Under the pieces are notes generated by a model that saw only the letters and a list, made by a program, of their open reading frames with translations, was not told the origin of the DNA and did not search any database. A DNA stretch of 64,000 bases from Pseudomonas cremoricolorata DSM 17059 = NBRC 16634 (GTDB lineage Bacteria; Pseudomonadota; Gammaproteobacteria; Pseudomonadales; Pseudomonadaceae): NCBI RefSeq assembly GCF_000425745.1, contig NZ_AUEA01000001.1:124001-188000 (forward strand), read 5' to 3'. A program made the position numbers and the translations under genes. This document shows positions 36,108-46,482 of this stretch, piece by piece; position 1 is the first letter of the stretch; every line of letters starts with the position of its first letter.

Positions 36108-37442
36108 ATGAGCCACATACCCAAGGCGGAGTACGCCCGTCGGCGCAAGGCGCTGATGGCGCAGATGGTCCCCAACAGCATCGCCATCCTGCCGGCGGCC
36201 GCGGTCGCCATCCGCAACCGTGACGTCGAGCATGTCTACCGCCAGGACAGCGATTTCCAGTACCTCAGCGGCTTTGCCGAACCTGAGGCGGTAATCGCCC
36301 TCATTCCCGGCCGCGAGCACGGCGAGTACGTGCTGTTCTGCCGTGAGCGCAACCCGGAACGCGAGCAATGGGACGGCCTGCGCGCGGGCCAGGAAGGCGC
36401 GATCAAGGTGCACGGCGCAGACGATGCGTTTCCCATCGCCGACATCGACGAAATCCTTCCCGGCCTGATCGAAGGCCGCGAGCGCGTCTACAGCGCCATG
36501 GGCAGCAACCCCGAATTCGACCGCAGGCTGATGGACTGGATCAACGTGATCCGCTCCAAGGCCCGGCTCGGTGCGCAGCCGCCGAACGAGTTCGTTGCCC
36601 TGGATCACCTGCTGCACGACATGCGCCTGTATAAATCCGCCGCAGAAGTGAAGGTGATGCGCCTGGCCGCAGCGATTTCCGCGCGCGCCCATGTGCGCGC
36701 CATGCAGGCCTGCCGTGCCGGCCTGCATGAGTACAGCCTGGAGGCCGAGCTGGACTACATATTCCGCCAGGGCGGGGCGAAAATGCCGGCATACGGTTCG
36801 ATCGTCGCCGCCGGACGCAACGCCTGCATCCTCCATTACCAGGAGAACGACGCTGCGCTCAAGGACGGTGATCTGGTGCTGATCGACGCCGGCTGCGAAA
36901 TCGACTGCTACGCCAGCGACATCACCCGCACCTTCCCGGTCAGCGGCACCTTCTCGCCTGAGCAGAAAGCCATCTACGAGTTGGTGCTCAAGGCCCAGGA
37001 GGCCGCATTCGCCGAGATTGCCCCGGGCAAGCACTGGAACCACGCCCACGAGGCCACCGTTCGCGTCATCACCGAAGGCCTGGTCGAACTGGGCCTGCTC
37101 AAGGGCGAGGTACAGGCATTGATCGACAGCGAGGCGTACCGCGCCTTCTACATGCACCGCGCTGGCCACTGGCTGGGCATGGATGTGCACGACGTCGGCG
37201 ACTACAAGGTCGGTGGCCAGTGGCGGGTGCTGGAAGTGGGCATGGCGCTGACCGTCGAGCCAGGCATCTACATCGGTGCCGACGACAAGTCGGTGGCCAA
37301 GAAGTGGCGCGGTATCGGCGTGCGTATCGAGGACGATGTGGTGGTGACCCGCCAAGGCTGCGAGATTCTCAGCGGTGGCGTGCCCAAGAGCGTCAGCGAA
37401 ATCGAGGCCCTGATGGCCGCCGCCCGTGGGGTGGCGGCATGA
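36108..37442 (+). CDS. pepP: Xaa-Pro aminopeptidase P
   Basis: A dimetal peptidase removing N-terminal residues before proline. The protein has 444 residues: an N-terminal AMP_N domain (about 5-135) and the pita-bread catalytic domain with metal ligands in LIDAGCEIDCYASDITRTFPV, HRAGHWLGMDVHDVG and EPGIYIG...GVRIEDDVVVT. The ATG at 36108 is the family start. Its stop overlaps the ubiH start by 4 bases. Confidence 0.95.
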   Translation: MSHIPKAEYARRRKALMAQMVPNSIAILPAAAVAIRNRDVEHVYRQDSDFQYLSGFAEPEAVIALIPGREHGEYVLFCRERNPEREQWDGLRAGQEGAIKVHGADDAFPIADIDEILPGLIEGRERVYSAMGSNPEFDRRLMDWINVIRSKARLGAQPPNEFVALDHLLHDMRLYKSAAEVKVMRLAAAISARAHVRAMQACRAGLHEYSLEAELDYIFRQGGAKMPAYGSIVAAGRNACILHYQENDAALKDGDLVLIDAGCEIDCYASDITRTFPVSGTFSPEQKAIYELVLKAQEAAFAEIAPGKHWNHAHEATVRVITEGLVELGLLKGEVQALIDSEAYRAFYMHRAGHWLGMDVHDVGDYKVGGQWRVLEVGMALTVEPGIYIGADDKSVAKKWRGIGVRIEDDVVVTRQGCEILSGGVPKSVSEIEALMAAARGVAA

Positions 37443-38638
37443 GCCGGGTCAACCTGGCGATCATCGGCGGCGGCCTGGTCGGTGCCAGCCTGGCCCTGGC
37501 ACTGCAAGCTGGGGCCAAGGCGCGCGGCTGGAAGATCCTGCTGATCGAGCCGTTCGCCCCGGGTGACAGCTTCCAGCCCAGCTATGACGCGCGTTCTTCT
37601 GCGCTGTCGTACGGCACCCGGCAAATCTACCAGCAGCTCGGCGTATGGTCGCAGATCGAACGACGCGGCGAGCCGATCCTGCAGATTCAGGTGTCCGACC
37701 GCGGCCGTTTTGGCGCTACCCGCCTTGCGGCCAGCGACGAAGGCGTGCCGGCACTGGGCTATGTGGTCGAGAACGCCTGGCTCGGGCAGTGTCTGTGGCA
37801 GGCGCTCGACCCGGAAGTGGTCAGCTGGCGCTGCCCGGCCGAGGTCACCTCGCTGCAACCGATCGAACACGGCTACCGGCTGTGCCTGGACGACGACACC
37901 CAACTGGACTGCGACCTGGCCGTGCTCGCCGATGGTGGCCGCTCGGGCCTGCGCGAGCAGTTGGGTATTCATGTGCGCCGGCGGCCCTATGCGCAGAGCG
38001 CGCTGATCGCCAACATCACCCCCGGCGAGCGGCATGCCGGGCAAGCCTTCGAGCGCTTCACCGAGCAAGGTCCGATGGCCCTGCTGCCGCTGCCGGAAAA
38101 CCGGTGTGCGCTGGTCTGGACCCGGCAGGGCATGGACGCGCAACGCTTGGCCGAAATCGACGAACGTCACTTCCTGCGTGAGCTGCAAGACGCGTTCGGC
38201 TATCGCCTCGGCGCCTTGCGCCAGGTCGGCGCTCGGCATCTGTATCCACTGGCGCTGGTCGAAGCCCAGGAGCAAGTGCGCCCGCACCTGGTGGTGCTGG
38301 GCAACGCTGCGCACAGTCTGCACCCGATTGCCGGGCAAGGTTTCAACCTGTCGCTGCGCGACGTGCAGGCGCTGGCCGAAGCCCTGCTCAGCGGCCCGGC
38401 GCAACCCGGTGATCTGGCCACCCTGCAGGCGTACCAGCAGCGCCAGCGCCTCGACCAGACGCTTACCGTGGGCTTCTCCGATCAGGTCACCCGGCTGTTT
38501 GGCAGCAGCCAGCCGCTGCTCGCCAACGCACGCAACCTGGGCCTGCTCGGCCTCGACCTGCTGCCTCCGGCCAAGCGCTGGTTCGCCCGCCAGGCGATGG
38601 GCCTGGGTACACGCCCTGCCGCCCGGGGCGGACTATGA
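37439..38638 (+). CDS. ubiH: 2-octaprenyl-6-methoxyphenol hydroxylase
   Basis: A FAD mono-oxygenase of the ubiquinone pathway, 399 residues: GxGxxG motif IIGGGLVGASLALALQ, the middle DG motif (AVLADGGRSGLREQLG) and the GNAAHSLHPIAGQGFNLSLRDV flavin-binding motif. Overlaps pepP and the following gene by 4 bases each, so translation is coupled. The order pepP-ubiH-ubiI matches E. coli pepP-ubiH-visC. Confidence 0.93.
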   Translation: MSRVNLAIIGGGLVGASLALALQAGAKARGWKILLIEPFAPGDSFQPSYDARSSALSYGTRQIYQQLGVWSQIERRGEPILQIQVSDRGRFGATRLAASDEGVPALGYVVENAWLGQCLWQALDPEVVSWRCPAEVTSLQPIEHGYRLCLDDDTQLDCDLAVLADGGRSGLREQLGIHVRRRPYAQSALIANITPGERHAGQAFERFTEQGPMALLPLPENRCALVWTRQGMDAQRLAEIDERHFLRELQDAFGYRLGALRQVGARHLYPLALVEAQEQVRPHLVVLGNAAHSLHPIAGQGFNLSLRDVQALAEALLSGPAQPGDLATLQAYQQRQRLDQTLTVGFSDQVTRLFGSSQPLLANARNLGLLGLDLLPPAKRWFARQAMGLGTRPAARGGL

Positions 38639-39117
38639 GCGACGTGCGCAGGCTGGCCCGGCGGGCCCGCATGCTGCGCTGGCTGCTCAATTGCTACCCG
38701 CCTTACCTGGGTGCAGGCATTCGCGTGCAGTCGATCAGCCCGGACATGCGGCGCATCAAGGTGCGCATGAAGCTCACGCGGTGGAATCGCAACTACGTCG
38801 GCACCCAGTTCGGCGGCAGCCTGTATTCGATGGTCGATCCCTTCTACATGCTGCTGCTGATCGAGCAGTTGGGCAGCGAGTACATCGTCTGGGACAAGGC
38901 GGCGAGCATCGATTTCGTCAGTCCGGGCAAAGGCCCGGTGCACGCCGAGTTCGAAATCGATGACGCCTTGCTGGACGACATTCGCCAGCAGACCGCCGGG
39001 GGCAAGAAGTACCTGCCCAGGCTTCAGGTCGACATCCGCGATGACGCCGGCGAGCTGGTGGCGCGGGTCGACAAAACCCTATATGTGCGGCTCAAACCGC
39101 AAGCGAGGCAGGCGTAG
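38635..39117 (+). CDS. DUF4442 hot-dog-fold protein
   Basis: A 160-residue hot-dog-fold protein of the DUF4442/YiiD C-terminal type, with RNYVGTQFGGSLYSMVDPFYM as the helix-containing core. Such proteins resemble thioesterases, but no activity is established. It sits between two ubiquinone hydroxylase genes, overlapping ubiH by 4 bases and abutting ubiI, so it is co-expressed with them. Confidence 0.88.
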   Translation: MSDVRRLARRARMLRWLLNCYPPYLGAGIRVQSISPDMRRIKVRMKLTRWNRNYVGTQFGGSLYSMVDPFYMLLLIEQLGSEYIVWDKAASIDFVSPGKGPVHAEFEIDDALLDDIRQQTAGGKKYLPRLQVDIRDDAGELVARVDKTLYVRLKPQARQA

Positions 39118-40344
39118 GTGAAGCAATTGCATGCAGATCTGTTGATTGTCGGCGCCGGTATGGTCGGCAGTGCCCTGGCGCTGGCCTTGCGCCACAGCGG
39201 CCTGCAGGTGCTGCTGGTCGACGGTGGGCCACTGGCGGTCGAGCCGTTCGATGCCGCGGCGCCGTTCGAGCCACGGGTCAGTGCATTGTCGGCGGCCAGC
39301 CAGCGCATCCTCGAACGCCTCGGGGCCTGGGACGGCATCGCCCGCAGGCGGCTGTCGCCGTACTCGGACATGCACGTGTGGGACGGCACCGGCACCGGCG
39401 AAATCCACTTCTCTGCGGCCAGCGTGCATGCCCAGGTGCTGGGCCACATCGTGGAGAACCGCGTAGTCCAGGATGCCCTGATCGAATGCCTGCACGACAG
39501 CGACATCGGCCTGCTGCCCGGCGCGCGCCTGGAACAGATGCGTCACTCCGGCGACGACTGGCTGCTGACCCTGGCCGATGGCCGTAGCCTGCGCGCGCCA
39601 TTGGTGGTAGCCGCCGATGGCGCCCACTCAGCGGTGCGCCGCCTCACCGGCAGCGCCACCCGCGAGTGGGATTACCTGCACCACGCCATCGTCACCAGTG
39701 TGCGCTGCAGCCAGCCGCACCAGCGCACGGCCTGGCAACGCTTCACCGATGAAGGCCCGCTGGCGTTTCTGCCGCTGGCCCGCGACGGCAACCAGCACTG
39801 GTGCTCGATCGTCTGGTCGATCACCCCGGAACGCGCCGAATGGGCGATGGGGCTCGATGACCAGGCGTTCTGCAAGGCCCTGGAGCAGGCCTTCGAAGGG
39901 CGTCTGGGCGAGGTGCTGCAGGCCGACCCGAGGCTTTGTGTCCCGCTGCGTCAGCGACATGCCAAGCGTTACGTGGAGGGCGGTCTGGCGCTGATCGGCG
40001 ATGCCGCCCACACCATCCACCCGTTGGCCGGGCAGGGCGTGAACCTTGGCTTTCTCGACGCCGCCGTGCTCGCCGAGGAGCTGCAACACGCTGCCGCCCG
40101 TGGCGAGCGCCTGGCCGACCTCAAGGTGCTGAGCCGCTTCGAGCGCCGGCGCATGCCGCACAACCTGGCGTTGATGGCCGCCATGGAAGGCTTCGAGCGG
40201 CTGTTCCAGGCCGATCCACTGCCGCTGCGCTGGTTGCGCAACAGCGGCCTGAAGGTGGTCGAGCAACTGCCCGAAGCCAAGGCGTTGTTCGTTCGCCAGG
40301 CCCTGGGCCTGAGCGGTGACCTGCCGGAACTGGCGCGTCCGTGA
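39118..40344 (+). CDS. ubiI: UbiI-type FAD-dependent ubiquinone hydroxylase (VisC family)
   Basis: A 408-residue paralogue of UbiH with IVGAGMVGSALALALR, a central VAADGAHSAVRRLTG motif and GDAAHTIHPLAGQGVNLGFLDA. Assigned UbiI from its position at the end of the pepP-ubiH set; UbiF remains an alternative name, but Pseudomonas normally uses Coq7 for that step. The GTG start at 39118 immediately follows the DUF4442 stop, without a gap. Confidence 0.88.
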   Translation: MKQLHADLLIVGAGMVGSALALALRHSGLQVLLVDGGPLAVEPFDAAAPFEPRVSALSAASQRILERLGAWDGIARRRLSPYSDMHVWDGTGTGEIHFSAASVHAQVLGHIVENRVVQDALIECLHDSDIGLLPGARLEQMRHSGDDWLLTLADGRSLRAPLVVAADGAHSAVRRLTGSATREWDYLHHAIVTSVRCSQPHQRTAWQRFTDEGPLAFLPLARDGNQHWCSIVWSITPERAEWAMGLDDQAFCKALEQAFEGRLGEVLQADPRLCVPLRQRHAKRYVEGGLALIGDAAHTIHPLAGQGVNLGFLDAAVLAEELQHAAARGERLADLKVLSRFERRRMPHNLALMAAMEGFERLFQADPLPLRWLRNSGLKVVEQLPEAKALFVRQALGLSGDLPELARP

Positions 40345-40460
40345 CCGACCCCCACCCCGCGGCAAACTACCATCGCAACATTCGGTAACGCCTGGGTGGG
40401 TGAGTCAGCAAATAAGAACCACTACCCTTTGCGCCTCTCATTTAGCGAGGAGCGCTTTCC

Positions 40461-41462
40461 ATGTTGTCACGCAAGCCCCTGTTGGCCGCCCTGGCCCTTG
40501 TTCTGTTCGGCGGCACTGCCCAGGCGGCGGACGAAGTGGTGGTGTACTCCTCGCGCATCGACGAGCTGATCAAGCCGGTGTTCGACGCCTACACCGCCGA
40601 GACCGGCGTCAAGGTCAAGTTCATCACCGACAAGGAAGCGCCGCTGATGCAGCGCATCAAGGCCGAAGGGCAGAACGGCGTGGCCGACCTGCTGCTGACC
40701 GTCGATGCCGGCAACCTCTGGCAGGCCGAGCAGATGGGCATTCTTCAGCCGATCAAGTCGGCGGTGATCGATCAGAACATCCCTGCCCAGTACCGCGCCT
40801 CGTCCCATGACTGGACCGGCCTGAGCCTGCGCGCGCGCACCATCGTCTACGCTACCGATCGGGTCAAACCCGAAGAGCTCAGCACCTACGAGGCGCTGGC
40901 CGACAAGCACTGGGAAGGCCGCCTGTGCCTGCGCACGGCGAAGAAGGTCTACAACCAGTCGCTGACCGCCACGCTGATCGAAAACCACGGCCCGGCCAAG
41001 ACCGAGGAAATCGTCAAGGGCTGGGTCGACAACCTCTCTACCGACGTCTTCTCCGACGATAACGCGGTGCTCCAGGCCATCGCCGCCGGGCAGTGCGATG
41101 TCGGCGTGGTCAACACCTACTACTTCGGGCGCATGCACAAGGCCGACCCGAAGCTGCCGCTCAAGCTGTTCTGGCCCAACCAAGGCGACCGTGGCGTGCA
41201 CGTCAACCTCTCCGGCATTGGCCTGACCAAACATGCACCGCACCCGGAAGCGGCCATCAAGCTGGTGGAATGGATGACCGGCGAGCAAGCGCAGAAACTG
41301 TTCGCCGACCTCAATCAGGAGTTCCCGGCCAATCCCAAGGTCAAGCCTTCGGATGAAGTGGCGGCCTGGGGCGAGTTCAAGGCCGACAGCATTCCGGTGG
41401 AAGTGGCCGGCAAGCGCCAGGCCGAGGCGATTCGCCTGATGGATCGCGCCGGCTGGAACTGA
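40461..41462 (+). CDS. Fe(III) ABC transporter substrate-binding protein (FbpA/FutA type)
   Basis: A 333-residue periplasmic protein. Signal peptide [22 protein letters not shown] (cleavage near residue 22), then [26 protein letters not shown]. The two tyrosines of [10 protein letters not shown] are typical iron ligands. It binds ferric iron for the permease encoded next. No ATP-binding subunit gene follows. The upstream region has a weak Fur-box-like stretch at about 40410-40428. Confidence 0.92.
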   Translation: MLSRKPLLAALALVLFGGTAQAADEVVVYSSRIDELIKPVFDAYTAETGVKVKFITDKEAPLMQRIKAEGQNGVADLLLTVDAGNLWQAEQMGILQPIKSAVIDQNIPAQYRASSHDWTGLSLRARTIVYATDRVKPEELSTYEALADKHWEGRLCLRTAKKVYNQSLTATLIENHGPAKTEEIVKGWVDNLSTDVFSDDNAVLQAIAAGQCDVGVVNTYYFGRMHKADPKLPLKLFWPNQGDRGVHVNLSGIGLTKHAPHPEAAIKLVEWMTGEQAQKLFADLNQEFPANPKVKPSDEVAAWGEFKADSIPVEVAGKRQAEAIRLMDRAGWN

Positions 41463-41552
41463 CGTCGCCGCTTACCCAGCCCAACCCATGACGCCGTGGA
41501 CCTGCCACGGCGTTGTGCCATCTGCTTTTCATCAAGTGATCGAGACCCTGCC

Positions 41553-43175
41553 GTGTCCCACGCTCCGCAACGCCGCTGGTACCTGCCCGTCGGCCTGACT
41601 GCTGCCCTGGTGATCCTGCCGCTGAGCGTGCTGGTGCTGTCGTGGCACAGCATCGACATGCAGATCTGGTCGCACCTGCTCGACACGCAGATGCGCCGCC
41701 TGCTGGGCAACACCCTGACCCTGGTCGCCGGGGTGGGTCTGGGTGTCACCGTGCTCGGGGTCAGCCTGGCCTGGCTCACCACCCTCTGCGAGTTCCCGGG
41801 CCGGCGCTGGCTCGACTGGGCCTTGATGCTGCCGTTCGCCATTCCGGCCTATGTGCTGGCGTTCGTCTTCGTCGGCCTGCTGGACTTCGCAGGCCCGGTG
41901 CAGAGCGCCCTGCGCGAAGTGTTCGGCCCAATGCGCCTGCCGCGAGTGCGCTCTACCGGTGGCGTGATCATCGTCCTGGTGCTGGTGTTCTATCCCTATG
42001 TCTACCTGCTTGCGCGCAGCGCTTTTCTGGCCCAGGGCAAGGGCCTGATGGAAGCGGCGCGGGTGCTGGGCCTTACGCCACTGCAGGCGTTCTGGCGGGT
42101 GGCCCTGCCGATGGCGCGGCCGGCCATCGGTGCCGGCGTGGCGCTGGCGCTGATGGAAACCCTGGCCGATTTCGGCGCGGTGGCAGTGTTCAACTTCGAC
42201 ACGTTCACCACCGCCATCTACAAGACCTGGTACGGCTTCTTCAGCCTGTCCAGCGCCGCGCAACTGGCCAGCCTGCTGTTGCTGTTCGTGATGCTGGTGC
42301 TGTACGCCGAGCGCCGCGCGCGCGGGGCAGGGCGCACCGGCAACGAGCGTGCGCGGGTGCAGCCGCTGTACCGCCTGCGCGGGGTCAAGGCGCTGGCAGC
42401 CAGCAGCTGGTGCGTGCTGGTGTTCGCCTGCGCCTTCGTCATTCCGTTGCTGCAACTGCTGGCCTGGTTCTGGCAGCGCGGCCGTCACGACCTCGACGAG
42501 CGTTACCTGGGCCTGGTGACCCACACCGTGTCGCTCGGCCTGGGCGCGGCGGTGATCACCGTCAGCGTGGCCCTGGTGCTGGCCTTCGCCCGGCGTCAGG
42601 CGCCAACCTCGGCCATCCGCAGCGGTGTGGCTCTGGCCAACCTGGGCTACGCCTTGCCCGGCTCGGTACTGGCCGTTTCCCTGATGCTGGCGTTCAGCTA
42701 TCTGGACAACCAGCTGGTGATTCCGCTGTCGCAGTGGCTCGGCGGGGCAGGCAAACCGTTGTTGCTCGGCAGCCTGTGGGCGCTGTTGCTGGCGTATCTG
42801 GTGCGCTTCATGGCAGTCGCCTACGGCCCGTTGGAAAGCACCCTGGCGCGCATTCGTCCGTCGCTGCCGGAAGCCTCGCGCAGCCTCGGCGTGGGCGGGG
42901 TGAAGCTGTTGCGCAGGGTCTATCTGCCCCTGCTGCTGCCCGGCACTCTCAGCGCTGCGCTGCTGGTGTTCGTCGATGTCATCAAAGAGATGCCGGCCAC
43001 CCTGCTGATGCGCCCGTTCGGGTGGGACACCCTGGCCGTGCGGGTCTTCGAGATGACCAGCGAAGGTGAGTGGGCGCGTGCCTCGCTGCCGGCGCTGACT
43101 CTGGTGGCGGTCGGCCTGGTGCCGGTGATCGGTCTGATTCGGCGCTCGGCGCGGAGTCTGGGGCAGGGCCACTGA
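41553..43175 (+). CDS. Fe(III) ABC transporter permease (FbpB type)
   Basis: A 540-residue permease made of two fused membrane halves, each with the EAA loop (EAARVLGLTPLQAFWRVALPMARPAIG and EASRSLGVGGVKLLRRVYLPLLLPG), as in FbpB/HitB. The GTG start at 41553 gives VSHAPQRRWYLP; a longer frame upstream has no support. It forms the iron importer with the preceding binding protein; the ATPase must come from elsewhere in the genome. Confidence 0.92.
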   Translation: MSHAPQRRWYLPVGLTAALVILPLSVLVLSWHSIDMQIWSHLLDTQMRRLLGNTLTLVAGVGLGVTVLGVSLAWLTTLCEFPGRRWLDWALMLPFAIPAYVLAFVFVGLLDFAGPVQSALREVFGPMRLPRVRSTGGVIIVLVLVFYPYVYLLARSAFLAQGKGLMEAARVLGLTPLQAFWRVALPMARPAIGAGVALALMETLADFGAVAVFNFDTFTTAIYKTWYGFFSLSSAAQLASLLLLFVMLVLYAERRARGAGRTGNERARVQPLYRLRGVKALAASSWCVLVFACAFVIPLLQLLAWFWQRGRHDLDERYLGLVTHTVSLGLGAAVITVSVALVLAFARRQAPTSAIRSGVALANLGYALPGSVLAVSLMLAFSYLDNQLVIPLSQWLGGAGKPLLLGSLWALLLAYLVRFMAVAYGPLESTLARIRPSLPEASRSLGVGGVKLLRRVYLPLLLPGTLSAALLVFVDVIKEMPATLLMRPFGWDTLAVRVFEMTSEGEWARASLPALTLVAVGLVPVIGLIRRSARSLGQGH

Positions 43176-43299
43176 GCGTGCCAGGGGTCGTCCTTGCGGC
43201 TACAATGCGCGGCATTCGCAACGACGCGTCCTACAGCATTCACTGACGATTAAACGTCATCGGGCGTCGTTGCTTCGCCACGCCCGGAAGGAGAAACCC

Positions 43300-44382
43300 A
43301 TGGGACAGCGTACGCCCCTGTATGACCTGCACTTGGCGCTTGGCGCCAAGATGGTCGACTTCGGTGGCTGGGACATGCCTTTGCACTATGGCTCGCAGGT
43401 CGAGGAGCACCATCAGGTGCGCGCTGACTGCGGCGTCTTCGATGTATCGCACATGACCGTCTTCGACCTCGACGGTGTCGATGCCACCGCCTACCTGCAG
43501 CATCTGATGGCCAACGATGTGGCCCAGCTGGACGAGGTCGGCAAGGGGCACTGCAGCCCGATGCTCAACGAACAAGGCAAGGTCATCGATGACCTGGTGG
43601 TGTATCGCACCGAAACCGGCTACCGCCTTGTGGCCAGCGCGCCGACCCGTGATCGCGTGCTCGGTTGGCTCAAACAGCGCGGCAGCGGTTTCGAAATCAG
43701 CGTGACGCCTCGCCCACAGCTGGCCAGCCTGGCCATCCAGGGGCCCCACGCGCGCGAGAAGGTCGCTGAACTGGTGAGCCATTCACGCGCTGCGCTGATT
43801 CGCCGGCTGCGTCCGTTCGAAGGCGTGGCCGACGGCGACTGGTTCATCGCGCGCACCGGCTACACCGGCGAAGACGGCCTGGAGATCATGTTGCCTGGCT
43901 CTCAGGCGCCGGGGTTCTTCTATGACCTGGTCGGTGCCGGCATCGCCCCAAGTGGTCTGGGTGCACGTGACACGCTGCGCCTGGAGGCCGGCATGAACCT
44001 GTACGGCCAGGACATCGACGAAGCGCACACGCCGCTGACGTCCAACCTCGACACCTGCATCGCCTGGGAGCCGGCCAGCCGGGATTTCCTTGGGCGCAGC
44101 GGGTTGCTGGCGGAAATCGAACATGGCGTCCAGGAAAAACTGGTGGGCCTGGTGCTCGAAGAACGTGGTGTGCTGCGTGCGCGTCAGGTGGTGCGGGTGG
44201 CAGGGATTGGCGAAGGGGAGATCACCAGTGGTAGTTTCTCCCCTACGCTGAGCAAGTCGATTGCCCTGGCAAGGTTGCCGATCGCCACGGGCGAGCGCGC
44301 CGAGGTGGAAATCCGCGGCAAGTGGTACCCGGTGCGCGTGGTCAGGCCGACCTTCGTGCGCCACGGCAAGATTCTGATCTGA
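43300..44382 (+). CDS. gcvT: Glycine cleavage system T protein (aminomethyltransferase)
   Basis: Transfers the methylene group from the aminomethyl-lipoyl H protein to tetrahydrofolate, releasing ammonia. The protein has 360 residues with [29 protein letters not shown] and the catalytic-site region [20 protein letters not shown]. The ATG at 43300 follows AAGGAG. gcvH is 49 bases on, but no gcvP follows. No glycine riboswitch pattern was seen upstream. Confidence 0.95.
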   Translation: MGQRTPLYDLHLALGAKMVDFGGWDMPLHYGSQVEEHHQVRADCGVFDVSHMTVFDLDGVDATAYLQHLMANDVAQLDEVGKGHCSPMLNEQGKVIDDLVVYRTETGYRLVASAPTRDRVLGWLKQRGSGFEISVTPRPQLASLAIQGPHAREKVAELVSHSRAALIRRLRPFEGVADGDWFIARTGYTGEDGLEIMLPGSQAPGFFYDLVGAGIAPSGLGARDTLRLEAGMNLYGQDIDEAHTPLTSNLDTCIAWEPASRDFLGRSGLLAEIEHGVQEKLVGLVLEERGVLRARQVVRVAGIGEGEITSGSFSPTLSKSIALARLPIATGERAEVEIRGKWYPVRVVRPTFVRHGKILI

Positions 44383-44431
44383 ACACACCAACGGCGGATC
44401 GACCGCTGAACCTGATCGAGGAAAACACGAC

Positions 44432-44815
44432 ATGAGCAACATCCCCGCTGAGCTGCGTTTCGCCGAAAGTCATGAGTGGGCCCGCTTGGAAACTGACGGC
44501 TCGGTTACCGTGGGCATCAGTGACCATGCCCAGGAAGCGCTGGGCGATGTGGTGTACGTCGAGTTGGCGGAAGTGGGCAAGGTGTTCGCCGCTGGCGATG
44601 CGGCGGGCGTGGTCGAGTCGGTCAAGGCGGCGTCCGACATCTACTCGCCGGTCAGCGGTGAGGTGATCGCGGTCAACGAGGCGCTGGCCGACAGCCCCGA
44701 GCAGCTCAACGATACGCCTTACGAGGCGTGGATCTTCAAGCTCAAGCCAAGCGATGCCAGCGAGCTGAGCAAACTGCTGGACGCGGCAGGCTACCGGGCT
44801 GCCATCGGCGAGTGA
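44432..44815 (+). CDS. gcvH: Glycine cleavage system H protein
   Basis: The lipoyl carrier protein of glycine cleavage, 127 residues, with the lipoylated Lys in [19 protein letters not shown]. Follows gcvT closely. The P-protein gene that usually completes the set is missing here: the next gene is gabD after about 200 bases. GcvP must come from another locus; Pseudomonas often has two gcv sets. Confidence 0.95.
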   Translation: MSNIPAELRFAESHEWARLETDGSVTVGISDHAQEALGDVVYVELAEVGKVFAAGDAAGVVESVKAASDIYSPVSGEVIAVNEALADSPEQLNDTPYEAWIFKLKPSDASELSKLLDAAGYRAAIGE

Positions 44816-45018
44816 TGCACGGCGGCCAAGGCGAACCTGCCGAGGCCGCTGCCCCTCGAACAGCCTGTGCGGCTGTAAAACAAAACGACCATTCGTTCTT
44901 TTTTCTGAACGGCCTATTGTCCTACACCCCAGCAGACGCTTAGCATTCGTTTGAGATTTCAAACGCTCGATGCCCTGTGTCGGGCGCTTTTCAACAATCC
45001 ACAATTCGGGAAGCCGAC

Positions 45019-46461
45019 ATGCAGCTCAAAGACGCTCAGTTGTTCCGCCAGCAAGCCTTCATCAACGGTGAGTGGCTGGATGCGGACAGCGGCCAGACCA
45101 TCAACGTGACCAACCCGGCTACCGGTGAAGTCATCGGTACCGTCCCGAAGATGGGCACCGCCGAAACCCGCCGCGCCATCGAGGCGGCCGACAAGGCCCT
45201 GCCGGCCTGGCGTGCGCTGACCGCAAAAGAGCGTTCCACCAAGCTGCGTCGCTGGTTCGAACTGATGATCGAGCACCAGGACGACCTGGCCCGCCTGATG
45301 ACCACCGAGCAGGGCAAGCCGCTGGCCGAAGCCAAGGGCGAAATCGCCTACGCCGCCTCGTTCATCGAGTGGTTCGCCGAAGAAGCCAAGCGCGTCTACG
45401 GTGACACCATCCCAGGCCACCAGCCAGACAAGCGCCTGATCGTCATCAAGCAGCCCATCGGCGTCACCGCGGCCATCACCCCGTGGAACTTCCCTGCCGC
45501 GATGATCACCCGTAAAGCCGGCCCGGCCCTGGCCGCCGGTTGCACCATGGTGGTCAAGCCTGCTTCGCAGACCCCGTACTCCGCCCTGGCCCTGGTCGAG
45601 CTGGCCACCCGTGCCGGCATTCCGGAAGGTGTGCTCAGCGTCGTCACCGGCAGCGCCGGCGAAGTCGGCGGCGAGCTGACCGGCAACTCGCTGGTGCGCA
45701 AGCTGTCGTTCACCGGCTCGACCGAAATCGGCCGTCAGCTGATGCAGGAATGCGCCAAGGACATCAAGAAGGTCTCGCTGGAGCTGGGCGGCAACGCGCC
45801 GTTCATCGTGTTCGACGACGCCGACCTGGATAAGGCCGTCGAAGGCGCGATCATCTCCAAGTACCGCAACAACGGTCAGACCTGCGTCTGCGCCAACCGT
45901 ATCTACGTTCAGGACGGCGTCTACGATGCCTTCGCCGAGAAGCTCAAGGCGGCGGTCGCCAAGCTCAAGATCGGCAACGGTCTGGAAGAAGGCACCACTA
46001 CCGGCCCGCTGATCGACAACAAGGCGGTGGCCAAGGTCCAGGAGCACATCGAAGATGCGGTCTCCAAGGGTGCCAAGGTGCTGTCTGGCGGCAAGCTGAT
46101 CGAAGGCAACTTCTTCGAGCCGACCATTCTGGTCGACGTGCCGAAAACCGCTGCCGTGGCCAAGGAAGAAACCTTCGGCCCACTGGCGCCGCTGTTCCGC
46201 TTCAAGGACGAGGCCGAAGTCATCGCCATGTCCAACGACACCGAGTTCGGCCTGGCCTCGTACTTCTATGCCCGTGACATGAGCCGCGTGTTCCGCGTTG
46301 CCGAGGCGCTGGAGTACGGCATGGTGGGTATCAACACCGGCCTGATCTCCAACGAAGTGGCGCCGTTCGGCGGCATCAAGGCCTCGGGCCTGGGCCGTGA
46401 AGGCTCCAAGTACGGCATCGAGGACTACCTCGAAATCAAATACCTGTGCATCAGCGTCTGA
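45019..46461 (+). CDS. gabD: Succinate-semialdehyde dehydrogenase (NADP+)
   Basis: Oxidises succinic semialdehyde to succinate in GABA use. The protein has 480 residues, with the ALDH motifs LELGGNAPF (catalytic Glu) and NNGQTCVCANR (catalytic Cys), and FTGSTEIGRQL for the cofactor. The ATG at 45019 (MQLKDAQLF) is the family start. gabT follows after 179 bases that include a terminator-like hairpin. Confidence 0.95.
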   Translation: MQLKDAQLFRQQAFINGEWLDADSGQTINVTNPATGEVIGTVPKMGTAETRRAIEAADKALPAWRALTAKERSTKLRRWFELMIEHQDDLARLMTTEQGKPLAEAKGEIAYAASFIEWFAEEAKRVYGDTIPGHQPDKRLIVIKQPIGVTAAITPWNFPAAMITRKAGPALAAGCTMVVKPASQTPYSALALVELATRAGIPEGVLSVVTGSAGEVGGELTGNSLVRKLSFTGSTEIGRQLMQECAKDIKKVSLELGGNAPFIVFDDADLDKAVEGAIISKYRNNGQTCVCANRIYVQDGVYDAFAEKLKAAVAKLKIGNGLEEGTTTGPLIDNKAVAKVQEHIEDAVSKGAKVLSGGKLIEGNFFEPTILVDVPKTAAVAKEETFGPLAPLFRFKDEAEVIAMSNDTEFGLASYFYARDMSRVFRVAEALEYGMVGINTGLISNEVAPFGGIKASGLGREGSKYGIEDYLEIKYLCISV

Positions 46462-46482
46462 TGCGCTGACAGGCTTTACCTC

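Noticed and set aside
43176-43299. Glycine riboswitch upstream of gcvT
   Set aside because: The short region lacks the tandem aptamer pattern expected for glycine riboswitches.
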